DNA from: Opitutia bacterium ISCC 52 | GTDB taxonomy: Bacteria > Verrucomicrobiota > Verrucomicrobiia > Opitutales > UBA2995 | Reading direction: 5' to 3' | Assembly: GCA_014529675.2 (NCBI GenBank) | Contig: CP076040.1 | Location: forward strand, 3,243,894-3,307,893 | Length of the DNA: 64,000 nucleotides | Part shown: piece after piece, positions 34,323 to 42,403 of the stretch | Layout: every line of letters starts with the position of its first letter | Numbering within the stretch: the first letter of the stretch is position 1 | Notes under the pieces: model-generated | What the model was told of the DNA's origin: nothing | Seen by the model: the letters and a program-made list of their open reading frames with translations, nothing else | Database searches by the model: none | Program-made: the position numbers and the translations under genes

Positions 34323-35221
34323 ACCGACGCGAAGCCATCAAGACTGGCGCACTATTATCTGCCGGCACACTCGCATCACCCAGACTCTTTTCCGATAACC
34401 ACCAACACAGTTTTAAAATTGGAGCCTGCGATTGGTCGATCAAACGCATGCTTGAGCCGGAAGCATTTCGCTTAGGTAAAGAAATTGGGCTGGATGGTAT
34501 CCAATACTCCTTCGACGCCCGTGGTCGTGGCTGGGACCTTCGAACGAAAGAAAATCGCGAGGACATTCGAAAGATTGTCAAAGAAACTGGAGTTGGTATC
34601 TCCTCCTTGGCAATCGGTCTTCTCAACAGGGTCTCGTTTGCCCAGACCGAGGAAGGCGAACAGCTGGTTCATCAGTGTATCCAAACCATGGCTACATTAA
34701 AAAAGGAAGCTGCCCAGCTCGACGACCAGAATCTAGCGCAAAAGGTTGCGCCCAATCTGGTCCTTCTGGCCTTCTTTGGACAAGGTGACATCGATGGACA
34801 TCAGCACCTACTTGATGCCACCGTCGAAAAATTGAAACGGGTCGCGCCCAAAGCCGAGAAGCACGGCATTACGCTCGGACTCGAAACCTGGCTCAACGAA
34901 GCAGACCACCGCTACATTCTGGATAAGGCCGACTCCCCGGCCGTGAAAGTTTACTACGACACAGCCAACGCCAACAAGATGGGCTACGATATCTACAAAG
35001 AAATCAAAAGCCTGGGCAGTGAGAACATCTGTGAGATTCACTGCAAAGAAAACGGCTTTCTACTCGGACGTGGCCGCATCGCATTCGAACGCGTGCGAGG
35101 CATTCTGAAGCAGATCGAATACAAAGGCTGGCTCGTCATCGAATCCGCTGTGCCCAAGGGCATGGAAGTGAGGAGAGCCTACCAGAATAACGCCGATTAC
35201 CTAAGATCCGTTTTTAAGTAA
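34319..35221 (+). CDS. Tat-exported xylose-isomerase-like TIM-barrel protein
   Basis: A 300-residue sugar phosphate isomerase/epimerase-like protein. After a twin-arginine leader (MNRREAIKTGALLSAGTLAS), the AP-endonuclease-2 type barrel shows LGLETWLN and a metal-binding pattern with VKVYYDTANANKMGYD and ICEIHCKENG. ATG 34319 overlaps the previous stop; an in-frame TTG at 34262 would place 19 residues in front of the Tat motif and is unlikely. Coupled to the exported Gfo/Idh, it probably acts on the same sugar in the periplasm. Activity unknown. Confidence 0.82.
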   Translation: MNRREAIKTGALLSAGTLASPRLFSDNHQHSFKIGACDWSIKRMLEPEAFRLGKEIGLDGIQYSFDARGRGWDLRTKENREDIRKIVKETGVGISSLAIGLLNRVSFAQTEEGEQLVHQCIQTMATLKKEAAQLDDQNLAQKVAPNLVLLAFFGQGDIDGHQHLLDATVEKLKRVAPKAEKHGITLGLETWLNEADHRYILDKADSPAVKVYYDTANANKMGYDIYKEIKSLGSENICEIHCKENGFLLGRGRIAFERVRGILKQIEYKGWLVIESAVPKGMEVRRAYQNNADYLRSVFK

Positions 35222-35419
35222 GAATTCCTTATCGAAGTCTCCCATTCTTTATCCATACGCTACCTGTCATTCATGAGGCAACTTTCATATAAAAACACCG
35301 GGCGAGGTGGCGAGATAGCGAATTTCAATCTCGTCCAAGCCATGCACTGAACTGCATATTTCTGCACCGTTTTTGGCAGGAATCGGGGATACCTCGGTTA
35401 CTCTTCGAGCACTTATAAA

Positions 35420-35923
35420 TCAAGGCCGGTGTTCCAAGCGCCCGAGATACTCATACTCATCAAACGCATCCGCGCCACCGATGATTCGCGGATCCTCGTA
35501 TTTCTCCAGTTCGTAAAAAAGTTTTTCTTTCAAGCGCTTCAAGGTATCTACATATTCGGTACGGTCGGCGACATTATGCATCTGATAAGGATCCAGACGA
35601 AGGTCGTAAAGTTCATCCGCCGGTCGAAGTCCAAAGGATAGCTGCCAATAGATTTCCATATCCGGCTCGTCCTTATGCTCAAGGATGTAACTCTTCGTGG
35701 GGGCCTCGTTGACTTCCGAATAAGCCGGCCCATAAATACTTCCGTCGGGGTGACCGGCCGGCCATCTTTCAGGATTGAAACTGTGGATATATAAAAAACT
35801 ATCGGTGCGAATAGCGCGCATGGGAGTCCCCCCCATATGATCTATTTGAGCCACAGTATGGCGTTCTTTGCCAGTCAGCACGTATTCACGATCCGGTGAC
35901 ACTGGATGATCATGCGGGGAATT
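35420..35923 (-). pseudogene. C-terminal fragment of an S1-type sulfatase
   Basis: The fragment (about 167 codons) encodes only the C-terminal third of a sulfatase of the heparan N-sulfatase-like type: REYVLTGKERHTVAQIDHMG, then MRAIRTDSFLYIHSFNPERW, and the C-terminal YDLRLDPYQMHNVAD, which is the usual end of the subdomain (DLxxDPxExxN). The catalytic N-terminal domain with the CxPxR formylglycine site is absent; an in-frame TAG lies just upstream at about 35924. The truncated LacI regulator ends 70 bases away on the same strand, suggesting one deletion removed the regulator's 3' end and the sulfatase's 5' two-thirds. Confidence 0.75.
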
Positions 35924-35992
35924 CTAGAAATTGTAGAAGAATAATAAACGGGCAGGCTGACTTTGATAACAAGGTAAGTAGGAGAACAGGGA

Positions 35993-36844
35993 TCAAACGC
36001 TACTAAGTATTAGAGTAGATCCTATCAAAGAAGAAAGACCTGCCTTCATTACAATCAATGCTGGTCGGCTGATCACGACTTGAGGTCGGTGTTCTCTTAA
36101 CCAACTACGGATGGTTCCATGATCATTTTCTCCCTCCACTCGCAAAACAGGTATATGGTCTTCCGGGCTAACCCGTTGAGTTTGCGAAAAAATATGTGCG
36201 CCGTCCCATTGGTAACTCCATCGCACATCCAACTCGTTTTGAACCACCAGGCCAACACGGCTGTATCCACGTTCCATTAGTTTGTCCCAACAAAGCATCA
36301 TATCCATGTAATGATTCTGCACAACATGATGAAACAGAGTGTAGTTGGAGGGCCGGCTAATCGTCACTGCGGAGAATTGCTTCCAGTCCAGATCGAGCAA
36401 GTCATCGTTGTTCTCAAAAGGGGCAAGTATCAAACCTCGTATCCCCCTCGATTGGAGAATGTGACTGAATCGCTTTGGACTCACGCCTTCATCCTGCGCC
36501 CAAAATTCCTGGAGTGAATACCCAAGCCTCAGGGCTCTTTCCTTGGCACCCTGGATAACTTCTTTTTGAAGCGGATTCCCTGAACAGGCATTCCGAGTGC
36601 TCCAATTGGTCACCAGGCCTATGACTGAAAACTGATTTTGGACACGAAGCTTGCTTCGATAAGCCGACAAAGCAGAGAGAGCCGGATCCGGACTGTAGCC
36701 CAACTCATCGGCAATACGCTTCACGCGTTCCACTGTGGCTCGAGCGATGGTGGGATCATTTTTCATGGCCATCGAAACCGCGGAAACACTCAAATGGGCT
36801 TTCTCAGCAATGTCTTTTAAACGAACTCGGGGATGGAAGGACAT
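35993..36844 (-). CDS. LacI-family transcriptional regulator, C-terminally truncated
   Basis: The 283-residue product has an intact LacI helix-turn-helix (VRLKDIAEKAHLSVSAVSMAM, residues about 7-27) and the hinge (ADELGYSPDPALSALSAYRS), followed by most of the periplasmic-binding-like domain. It ends abruptly after VVISRPALIVMKAGLSS, where LacI proteins normally have another 50-60 residues. DNA binding should remain possible, but effector binding and dimerisation may be altered. A palindrome lies 47 bases upstream of its start and recurs at two more places in the island (see the operator entries). The gene is divergent from the NRAMP-like transporter. Confidence 0.8.
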   Translation of the reverse strand: MSFHPRVRLKDIAEKAHLSVSAVSMAMKNDPTIARATVERVKRIADELGYSPDPALSALSAYRSKLRVQNQFSVIGLVTNWSTRNACSGNPLQKEVIQGAKERALRLGYSLQEFWAQDEGVSPKRFSHILQSRGIRGLILAPFENNDDLLDLDWKQFSAVTISRPSNYTLFHHVVQNHYMDMMLCWDKLMERGYSRVGLVVQNELDVRWSYQWDGAHIFSQTQRVSPEDHIPVLRVEGENDHGTIRSWLREHRPQVVISRPALIVMKAGLSSLIGSTLILSSV

Positions 36845-36890
36845 GAAGCAGGGGAAACACGGGATTAAAAGGGTGGTTTATGAACCGTTT

Positions 36891-36906
36891 TTTGAACTGT
36901 TTCAAA
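36891..36906. promoter_or_regulatory. candidate LacI-family operator, copy 1
   Basis: TTTGAACTGTTTCAAA, an imperfect palindrome, lies between the divergent LacI-type regulator and the NRAMP-like transporter gene. Its reverse complement TTTGAAACAGTTCAAA agrees in 14 of 16 positions or more with copy 2 at 40428 and matches copy 3 at 42347 closely. LacI operators are palindromes of this size. Confidence 0.6.
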
Positions 36907-37075
36907 TAATATTCCGTCGCGTCTTACAACTGATAGAAAAAAATAGAACATATATACTCTTTAATCCCGCTATTATTGAGGTATATCCCATATTTTAATT
37001 GAGTTCTTTCCCGTTTTAATCGTTTCGTTTCGCTCAGACCAAATACCTCGCAAAGCGCCAGTTATCCCAAAATCT

Positions 37076-38515
37076 ATGTCTTCCATCAAATATCCCGAAC
37101 CTCCCGAGCAATTGAAGGGCAAGGGTTGGTGGAAATCGATCGGTTTTCTAGGACCCGGAATTATCATTGCCTCGATCTCCATTGGCACCGGTGAGACGAT
37201 TTTTGCCTCACGAGGGGGAGCGATTTTTGGTTACGCCATACTTTGGTGTTTCACGATTGGACTGATTCTGAAGGCGATCCAGATCTACGCCTCTTCGCGC
37301 TATATGATGATATCGGGTGAGCATCCCATGCAAAGCTGGATCATGCTACCGGGGCCCCGTGGCTGGATGCCGATTGCGCTGCTCCTGATGACTGGCGTTT
37401 GCCTTCCCTTTCTGCTCGCCGCCCTATCGATATCAGTGGGATCTATCATCTCCTGGGCACTCGGTTCAGGAGAAATGTCGGACTTGTCTGTAAGACTCTG
37501 GGCCACCGGATTGGTGATCGCAGCAGCGGTGGTAAGCTGGGGCCAGACCTACAAACGCCTGGAGACCACACAAATGTTCGTCGTGGGCATCCTACTGGCA
37601 TGTATCCTGGTGGCCGCTATTGCCTGTCAACCTGACCTGGGAGCACTCATAAAAGGGATGCTGGTTCCAGCCATTCCAAGCTACAAAGAATGGATTCACC
37701 AATCGTATCCGAACATCGCAAAACAAGCTGAATGGATCGAGCTGGTCACTTACATGGGAATCATTGGAGGAGGACTCCCCGCCTATATTGGCTACTTTGG
37801 TTTCTTGAGAGATAAACAATGGGGTCTGTTCGCAAAACAAGAGATCTATAATCACTCGACTGCAGAAGGTTTCCCGGAAATCGATGCTTCCGATGACAAT
37901 AAGCGGAACTGCCGCAATTGGCTGAGAGCCATCAAAATCGATGTAGGTGGATCATTCCTGGCCATCTTTATCTTTTCTTCTGCTTTCATGGTTTTGGGGG
38001 CCGTCATTCTTCACCAAGCACAGCTAATCCCTGACAAATTCGAACTGCTCACTCACCAGGAAAAATTCCTCACCGCTCTGAGCCGTTCCCTCCTTATCCT
38101 CTACCGCATAGGTATTATCGCGGCCATCGGTGGAACCTTGTTTGCTTCCTTCGATGTGTGGACCAAAAGCATCTACGAAGGCATTCTACCATTTCAGAAA
38201 AAGGAAAACCCAATCTCCAACGCCCAGTTAAAAAAATGGATTATTCTTAGTACCTCCATTATCGGCATCAGTGTAATCTGGTTAGGCCTGATCTCTGAAA
38301 CTTTATCCAACCCAATCACCATTGTAGCAGTTCCGGCACTCCTTGGAGGCACGACCGGGTGTGGAGTCTGGTGCCTGGGAGTCGCGTGGGCAGACCGTAG
38401 AAATTTGCCTCATTCCTATCGGATGAAACCCCTCCTCTTTTTCCCACTCATACTATCTGGCTGCTTCCTTCTCTTTGCCGGACTGCTGGGATTCTATTTC
38501 AAGTTCATCGGCTAA
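37076..38515 (+). CDS. NRAMP-superfamily transporter lacking the DPGN motif (type 1)
   Basis: Integral membrane protein of 479 residues with about 11 helices and NRAMP (SLC11) topology. The first helix reads LGPGIIIASISIGTGETI, where metal-transporting NRAMPs have DPGN in place of GTGE; helix 6 (YMGIIGGGLPAYIGYFGFL) lacks the MPH metal-binding motif. It therefore probably does not carry Mn2+/Fe2+ in the usual way. It is divergent from a LacI-type regulator and sits among sulfatase and sugar enzyme genes, so a sugar or organic-acid substrate is plausible, as inference. A second relative is at 61239. Confidence 0.75.
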   Translation: MSSIKYPEPPEQLKGKGWWKSIGFLGPGIIIASISIGTGETIFASRGGAIFGYAILWCFTIGLILKAIQIYASSRYMMISGEHPMQSWIMLPGPRGWMPIALLLMTGVCLPFLLAALSISVGSIISWALGSGEMSDLSVRLWATGLVIAAAVVSWGQTYKRLETTQMFVVGILLACILVAAIACQPDLGALIKGMLVPAIPSYKEWIHQSYPNIAKQAEWIELVTYMGIIGGGLPAYIGYFGFLRDKQWGLFAKQEIYNHSTAEGFPEIDASDDNKRNCRNWLRAIKIDVGGSFLAIFIFSSAFMVLGAVILHQAQLIPDKFELLTHQEKFLTALSRSLLILYRIGIIAAIGGTLFASFDVWTKSIYEGILPFQKKENPISNAQLKKWIILSTSIIGISVIWLGLISETLSNPITIVAVPALLGGTTGCGVWCLGVAWADRRNLPHSYRMKPLLFFPLILSGCFLLFAGLLGFYFKFIG

Positions 38516-38681
38516 TACATGAAACATGTCACTCACAGTGTAGGAACTGCTTTAGCTGCAAGGCACACTCCAAATTCGATGAATTTAACAGAAGCCAACG
38601 AAGAAAACGAAGACGGAACCCAAGAATCTTTGTTTCCTTGGTTACCTTCTGTTCCAAAATTTATAATTTAGTTCTCTAACC

Positions 38682-40052
38682 ATGCTAGGAATCACCATTT
38701 TTCCCGAATACATCCAAAGTGAAGGCCCCGAAGCCTTGTTGGATCGTTTGCTTGAGAAGCTACCACTCACAGCCGTTTCTACTTCTCCCTATGTTATGGA
38801 GGAATGTCCCCCTGAAAAAGGAGGCGAACGAGAGCCACCAGCCGATGGTGACAAAGGTCTAGCACGACTTCTCGAAAGACCACTCTGGGGAAAAAATGAA
38901 GTTTGGGTCAGTGCCACACCAAGCTTCGAGCCCAATTTGGACCTGTATCAAGGACTTCGATACCAACCACAGGAGACCACTGACCTGACCCAACGAGAAG
39001 GCCCAGTCATTGATCGATTCATTGAGGCGTGTCGCGAGCGCAATATTGGGGTTTACCTTCAAGTCCAGTCAGCCATACCTCCAGGTTACCGGGTACAATT
39101 TGGGGGACCGATTGAGGAAGATATGCCTCGTCTGCCAGACGGATCGATTACCACCCGAAAGCTTGATAAAAACGGATCCCTCGCCAGCGAAGAAATCCTG
39201 GGTTACGGCGAAGCACTCATTAAAGACCTTACTGCCCGCTACCCGACCATTGATGGCATTCGGATCGATTGGCCGGAATACCCACCCTACTTTCTGGAAA
39301 CGGTCTTTCTCGATTTTGGAGAGCCTGCGCGTAGTTTCGCAGAAGGTTTGGGAATAGATTTTGAAAACATGCGACGAAAGGTATTGGCCCTTTACAGGCA
39401 CCTTACCGAAGAGTTAACGAATCAGGATCTCCAAGAATACCTGGATTCTCCGGAATCATTTTTTGACAGATGGTCAGGTTGCTCGGAGTGGCTCGATTTC
39501 AAAAGCACCCTCGTATCCAACCTTCTTAGACGCTACAAATCCGCTATTGGAGATAACCATAAGCTATTCCCCAGTTCCTTTCCACCCCCATGGAATCGAC
39601 TGAGTGGATTTAACTTCAGCCAGGCGAGCGAGATCGTGGATGCCATCAGTTGCAAATACTACACCATGCATTGGCCGATGATGCTACGCAACTACGCCGA
39701 CTCTCTTACCGAGAAGAACCAGCCACTCAACAAAGCCCTATTGGCTGAATGTCTGGCTAAAGGGTTCGATGCCTATTCGCCGATCCCCACCTCCTCGGAC
39801 GCTATTGATTATCCACAACCGGAGGAAAACCATCCTGTCGACTTGGATTCACTGGCCAGCAAACAACAGTGGGTCGATAGCCAGGTCGGGGATACGCCGG
39901 TCTGGGCATTAGGTCATGCGTATGGTCCCATTGAAGATGTTGAGAAGAGAGCTAGAGCGGTATTTAAGGCCTCCAACGAACACCTTTGGATCAATCGCTA
40001 CGCTTACATGAGCGATGAAAAGCTGGATGGTTTAGCGGCTGCTTTCAAGTAG
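38682..40052 (+). CDS. unrecognised protein, probable TIM-barrel glycosidase-like
   Basis: A 456-residue soluble protein without a signal peptide (starts MLGITIFPEYI). Features compatible with a barrel hydrolase are LYQGLRYQPQETTD and RNIGVYLQVQSAIPPGYRV near 118-140, IDGIRIDWPEYPPYF near 190 (a DW-E pattern where barrel glycosidases often place acid residues) and a C-terminal DTPVWALGHAYGP segment. I do not assign a family. It follows the NRAMP-like gene by 166 bases in the same direction and precedes a strong terminator, so it may be co-regulated with the transporter and process the imported compound. Confidence 0.6.
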   Translation: MLGITIFPEYIQSEGPEALLDRLLEKLPLTAVSTSPYVMEECPPEKGGEREPPADGDKGLARLLERPLWGKNEVWVSATPSFEPNLDLYQGLRYQPQETTDLTQREGPVIDRFIEACRERNIGVYLQVQSAIPPGYRVQFGGPIEEDMPRLPDGSITTRKLDKNGSLASEEILGYGEALIKDLTARYPTIDGIRIDWPEYPPYFLETVFLDFGEPARSFAEGLGIDFENMRRKVLALYRHLTEELTNQDLQEYLDSPESFFDRWSGCSEWLDFKSTLVSNLLRRYKSAIGDNHKLFPSSFPPPWNRLSGFNFSQASEIVDAISCKYYTMHWPMMLRNYADSLTEKNQPLNKALLAECLAKGFDAYSPIPTSSDAIDYPQPEENHPVDLDSLASKQQWVDSQVGDTPVWALGHAYGPIEDVEKRARAVFKASNEHLWINRYAYMSDEKLDGLAAAFK

Positions 40053-40088
40053 TCCCATTTCCATAGAGTGACGTGAATCACTCAAACA

Positions 40089-40124
40089 AAAAGGGCACCC
40101 ACGACTACTTGCGGGTGCCCTTTT
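40089..40124. terminator. strong bidirectional rho-independent terminator
   Basis: AAAAGGGCACCC (40089-40100) and GGGTGCCCTTTT (40113-40124) form a perfect 12-bp stem around a 12-base loop with A/T tails on both sides. It serves the rightward hydrolase-like gene and the leftward TonB-leader minigene. Confidence 0.9.
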
Positions 40125-40145
40125 AACTTATAGAACTACAAACGT

Positions 40146-40310
40146 TTAAAAACTAAAGGTGGTGGTAGCTTGGTAACCAATGGTCTCTTCCTCAGAGATC
40201 GTAAATGGACTGAGGTCGTAGACGGGTTCTTCATCCTTCTGCTGCGCAAACAGAGGCGGGATCAACAATCCAAGGGATAATAGAATAAGATAGGTTCTTA
40301 ATGATTTCAT
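40146..40310 (-). CDS. 54-residue secreted peptide with a TonB-receptor leader motif
   Basis: The ORF encodes a clear signal peptide (MKSLRTYLILLSLGLLIPPL, cleavage after FAQQ) followed by DEEPVYDLSPFTISEEETIG and YQATTTFSF, then stops. The LSPF-x-I/V-S...GYxATTT stretch is what I know from the start of mature TonB-dependent receptors in Verrucomicrobiota, just before the plug, and the final Phe resembles the end of a barrel. It is most likely a receptor gene from which plug and barrel were deleted, but a functional short exported peptide cannot be excluded. A strong terminator follows within 22 bases and an operator-like palindrome lies 118 bases upstream. Confidence 0.6.
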   Translation of the reverse strand: MKSLRTYLILLSLGLLIPPLFAQQKDEEPVYDLSPFTISEEETIGYQATTTFSF

Positions 40311-40427
40311 TGTTCTTTTGTTGAGTATAAACCGGCAATGCCGGATTAGGAGTTTGTTCTATTCTCAGGGGAGAACGTAGTCGTAACCCATAGTGCCAAA
40401 TCACCTTTCTTTAAAAAGGCAAAATCA

Positions 40428-40443
40428 TCTGAAACAGTTCAAA
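40428..40443. promoter_or_regulatory. candidate LacI-family operator, copy 2
   Basis: TCTGAAACAGTTCAAA. Its last 14 bases are identical to the reverse complement of the first 14 bases of copy 1 (36891-36904). It lies 118 bases upstream of the TonB-leader minigene and 100 bases downstream of the sulfatase stop. Confidence 0.55.
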
Positions 40444-40544
40444 TCCAGGTTACAAAACGGCTGCTTCAATGCCATTTCAACTCATTCGAAACTTAGAACA
40501 CGCCTATAATCACATGTTATCTTAGCGTGTACCCTGAGAAAACC

Positions 40545-42263
40545 TCAGTAGTGCTCAGCCACCAAGAACTGCACGGTCTTTGATTCCAGTCCCTTTTTCA
40601 GCCAAGCCTCAAGTCGCCCATCTCCCTTAGGTAAGTTCACCGACTCAAAGACACAGCTCGTGGATCCAGCCGAAATCGGTTGAGACACTTGCACGGTCCC
40701 GAAACGCACATAGGCGGTACAGTCTTCAGTGACGCGATTGAATTTTAGCGTAAAGCGATAGGTTCCAGCCTGCGTGACCCGTGCACTCCAAAATGGGAGT
40801 CGGGTCATTTTTTGAAGGTCGAAAGTGCTGAGCTGAGCAGGGTTTTCTTCGGGTGCGCCCAGATAGATTCGTTGCGGATCCCAATAGTCCAGCTCGGCCG
40901 TTACATCGCGATACCAGTTCTCATAAGCCCCCATCATAGACTCGACTAGCTCCGGGTGAACATTGGCTATGTTGGTAATTTCGCTCGGATCATTTTCGAT
41001 GTCGTACAGCTCCAAGCTCTTAAGCTGCGCATTGATATCATACTCACCGATGTCCAAGACGGTGTCGCGTGGATTGGGTAGCGGTTGAACGATTTTGTAG
41101 CGCTGTGACCGTGCAGCAAAATGGCTATACATAAGAGGCTCATGATTCGCGTTGTGCTGAAAAAAGAGCATGCGATCAGGCCAATCGTTTTTAGGATTGG
41201 TAAGAAGAGGGATCAGACTTTGTCCATCAATGGCTCGGTCTTCATCGGAAATCAATGCTCCGCAAGCATCCAACAAGGTCGGCAGCAAATCGATGTGCGC
41301 TGCTATCTCGGGGAGCTTTGCACCCGCTTTAATTTTGTTGGGCCAACGAATAAGGAAAGGAACGCGGATCCCGCCTTCATACATACTCGACTTCGTCCCG
41401 CGCAGACCTGCGTTATAGCGATCGGGATAAAGGTCGTTCTTTTGACGCGATGTCCGGGGACCATTGTCAGAAAGAAAAATCACGATGGTGTCATCTTCCA
41501 ACTCGAGCTCCTTCAACCGCTTCATGACGTAGCCTACGTTCTCGTCGATATTGGCGATCATACCGTAGGTCTTCGCATTGATCTCATTGACTCCGTATTT
41601 GCGGTACGGCTTCACATACTTCTCATCCACCTGAAGTGGTAAGTGCGGAAGGTTAGTCGCTAGAAAGATAAAGAACGGCTCGTCCTTATGGCTCTCCGCA
41701 TAATCCATCGCCTCCTGAAAAAAGATGTCGTTGCAGTAGCCTTCGTATTTCTTGGGCACGTTGTTGTGTTGCAGGATGGGATCGAAGTAGGTGTTTCCTG
41801 GGGGATCGCCCGCCTGACCGACCCCACCCGCCGTGTGATGAAGGCATTCTTCAAAACCCATGTCAGATGGACGCACCGGATAATTATCTCCCAAATGCCA
41901 CTTCCCAAAAATCCCTGTTCGGTATCCTGCGGCCTTGAGCTCCTCAGCAATCGTTACTTCCTCCTCACGAATGATACTCCGACCGAAGTTTACCTCTACC
42001 GCACCCGTTCTTTCAGGATATCGTCCCGTCAACAATGCCGCCCGGGTGGGTGTGCAAAGCGGCTGCACGTAGAAATTGGTGAGCTCCGTGCTTTCCTCGG
42101 CTAGCTGATCTAGGTACGGCGTATGCAGTTCCGAATTCCCATGAAACCCTACATCTCCAAATCCCTGATCATCAGTCAGGATCAGAATCACATTGGGCCG
42201 ATCCGCAGCGGAGGCTATTAAAGGAAGAAGAAAGAAGATTATGAATAGGGATATACGGGTCAT
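40545..42263 (-). CDS. Sulfatase (arylsulfatase-like) with C-terminal beta domain
   Basis: Exported formylglycine sulfatase of 572 residues. After a signal peptide (MTRISLFIIFFLLPLIASA), the alkaline-phosphatase-like fold has VILILTDDQGFGDVGFHG with metal-binding Asp residues, the formylglycine site LCTPTRAALLTGR (CxPxR), GKWHLGD and IFLSDNGPRT. The last 90 residues (FWSARVTQAGTYRFTLKFNR) form a beta-rich module typical of some marine sulfatases. I chose ATG 42263 over 42308 because it starts the signal peptide directly. It removes sulfate from a polysaccharide or oligosaccharide; the exact linkage is unknown. An operator-like palindrome lies upstream. Confidence 0.9.
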   Translation of the reverse strand: MTRISLFIIFFLLPLIASAADRPNVILILTDDQGFGDVGFHGNSELHTPYLDQLAEESTELTNFYVQPLCTPTRAALLTGRYPERTGAVEVNFGRSIIREEEVTIAEELKAAGYRTGIFGKWHLGDNYPVRPSDMGFEECLHHTAGGVGQAGDPPGNTYFDPILQHNNVPKKYEGYCNDIFFQEAMDYAESHKDEPFFIFLATNLPHLPLQVDEKYVKPYRKYGVNEINAKTYGMIANIDENVGYVMKRLKELELEDDTIVIFLSDNGPRTSRQKNDLYPDRYNAGLRGTKSSMYEGGIRVPFLIRWPNKIKAGAKLPEIAAHIDLLPTLLDACGALISDEDRAIDGQSLIPLLTNPKNDWPDRMLFFQHNANHEPLMYSHFAARSQRYKIVQPLPNPRDTVLDIGEYDINAQLKSLELYDIENDPSEITNIANVHPELVESMMGAYENWYRDVTAELDYWDPQRIYLGAPEENPAQLSTFDLQKMTRLPFWSARVTQAGTYRFTLKFNRVTEDCTAYVRFGTVQVSQPISAGSTSCVFESVNLPKGDGRLEAWLKKGLESKTVQFLVAEHY

Positions 42264-42346
42264 CGGTAAATGGGTCCTTAAATTTGAGGTGGTTTCTATT
42301 CTTCTCACACCTCGAACACTGCGCGAGCACTTTCATCAAGGTATTC

Positions 42347-42362
42347 CTTGAAACAATTCAAG
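42347..42362. promoter_or_regulatory. candidate LacI-family operator, copy 3
   Basis: CTTGAAACAATTCAAG, a palindrome with 6-bp perfect arms (CTTGAA/TTCAAG) and ACAA centre, lies 84 bases upstream of the sulfatase ATG. It differs from the reverse complement of copy 1 (TTTGAAACAGTTCAAA) at three of 16 positions, all outside the TGAAACA half. Confidence 0.5.
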
Positions 42363-42403
42363 AATCACACTTGATGCCGAAAATCTCCGAAATCCGAAGA
42401 GAT

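Noticed and set aside
35285-35413. Open frame on the minus strand after the sulfatase fragment, ending LATSPGVFI
   Set aside because: Only about 40 codons, no start codon with ribosome site and no recognised family; could be a remnant but not supportable.
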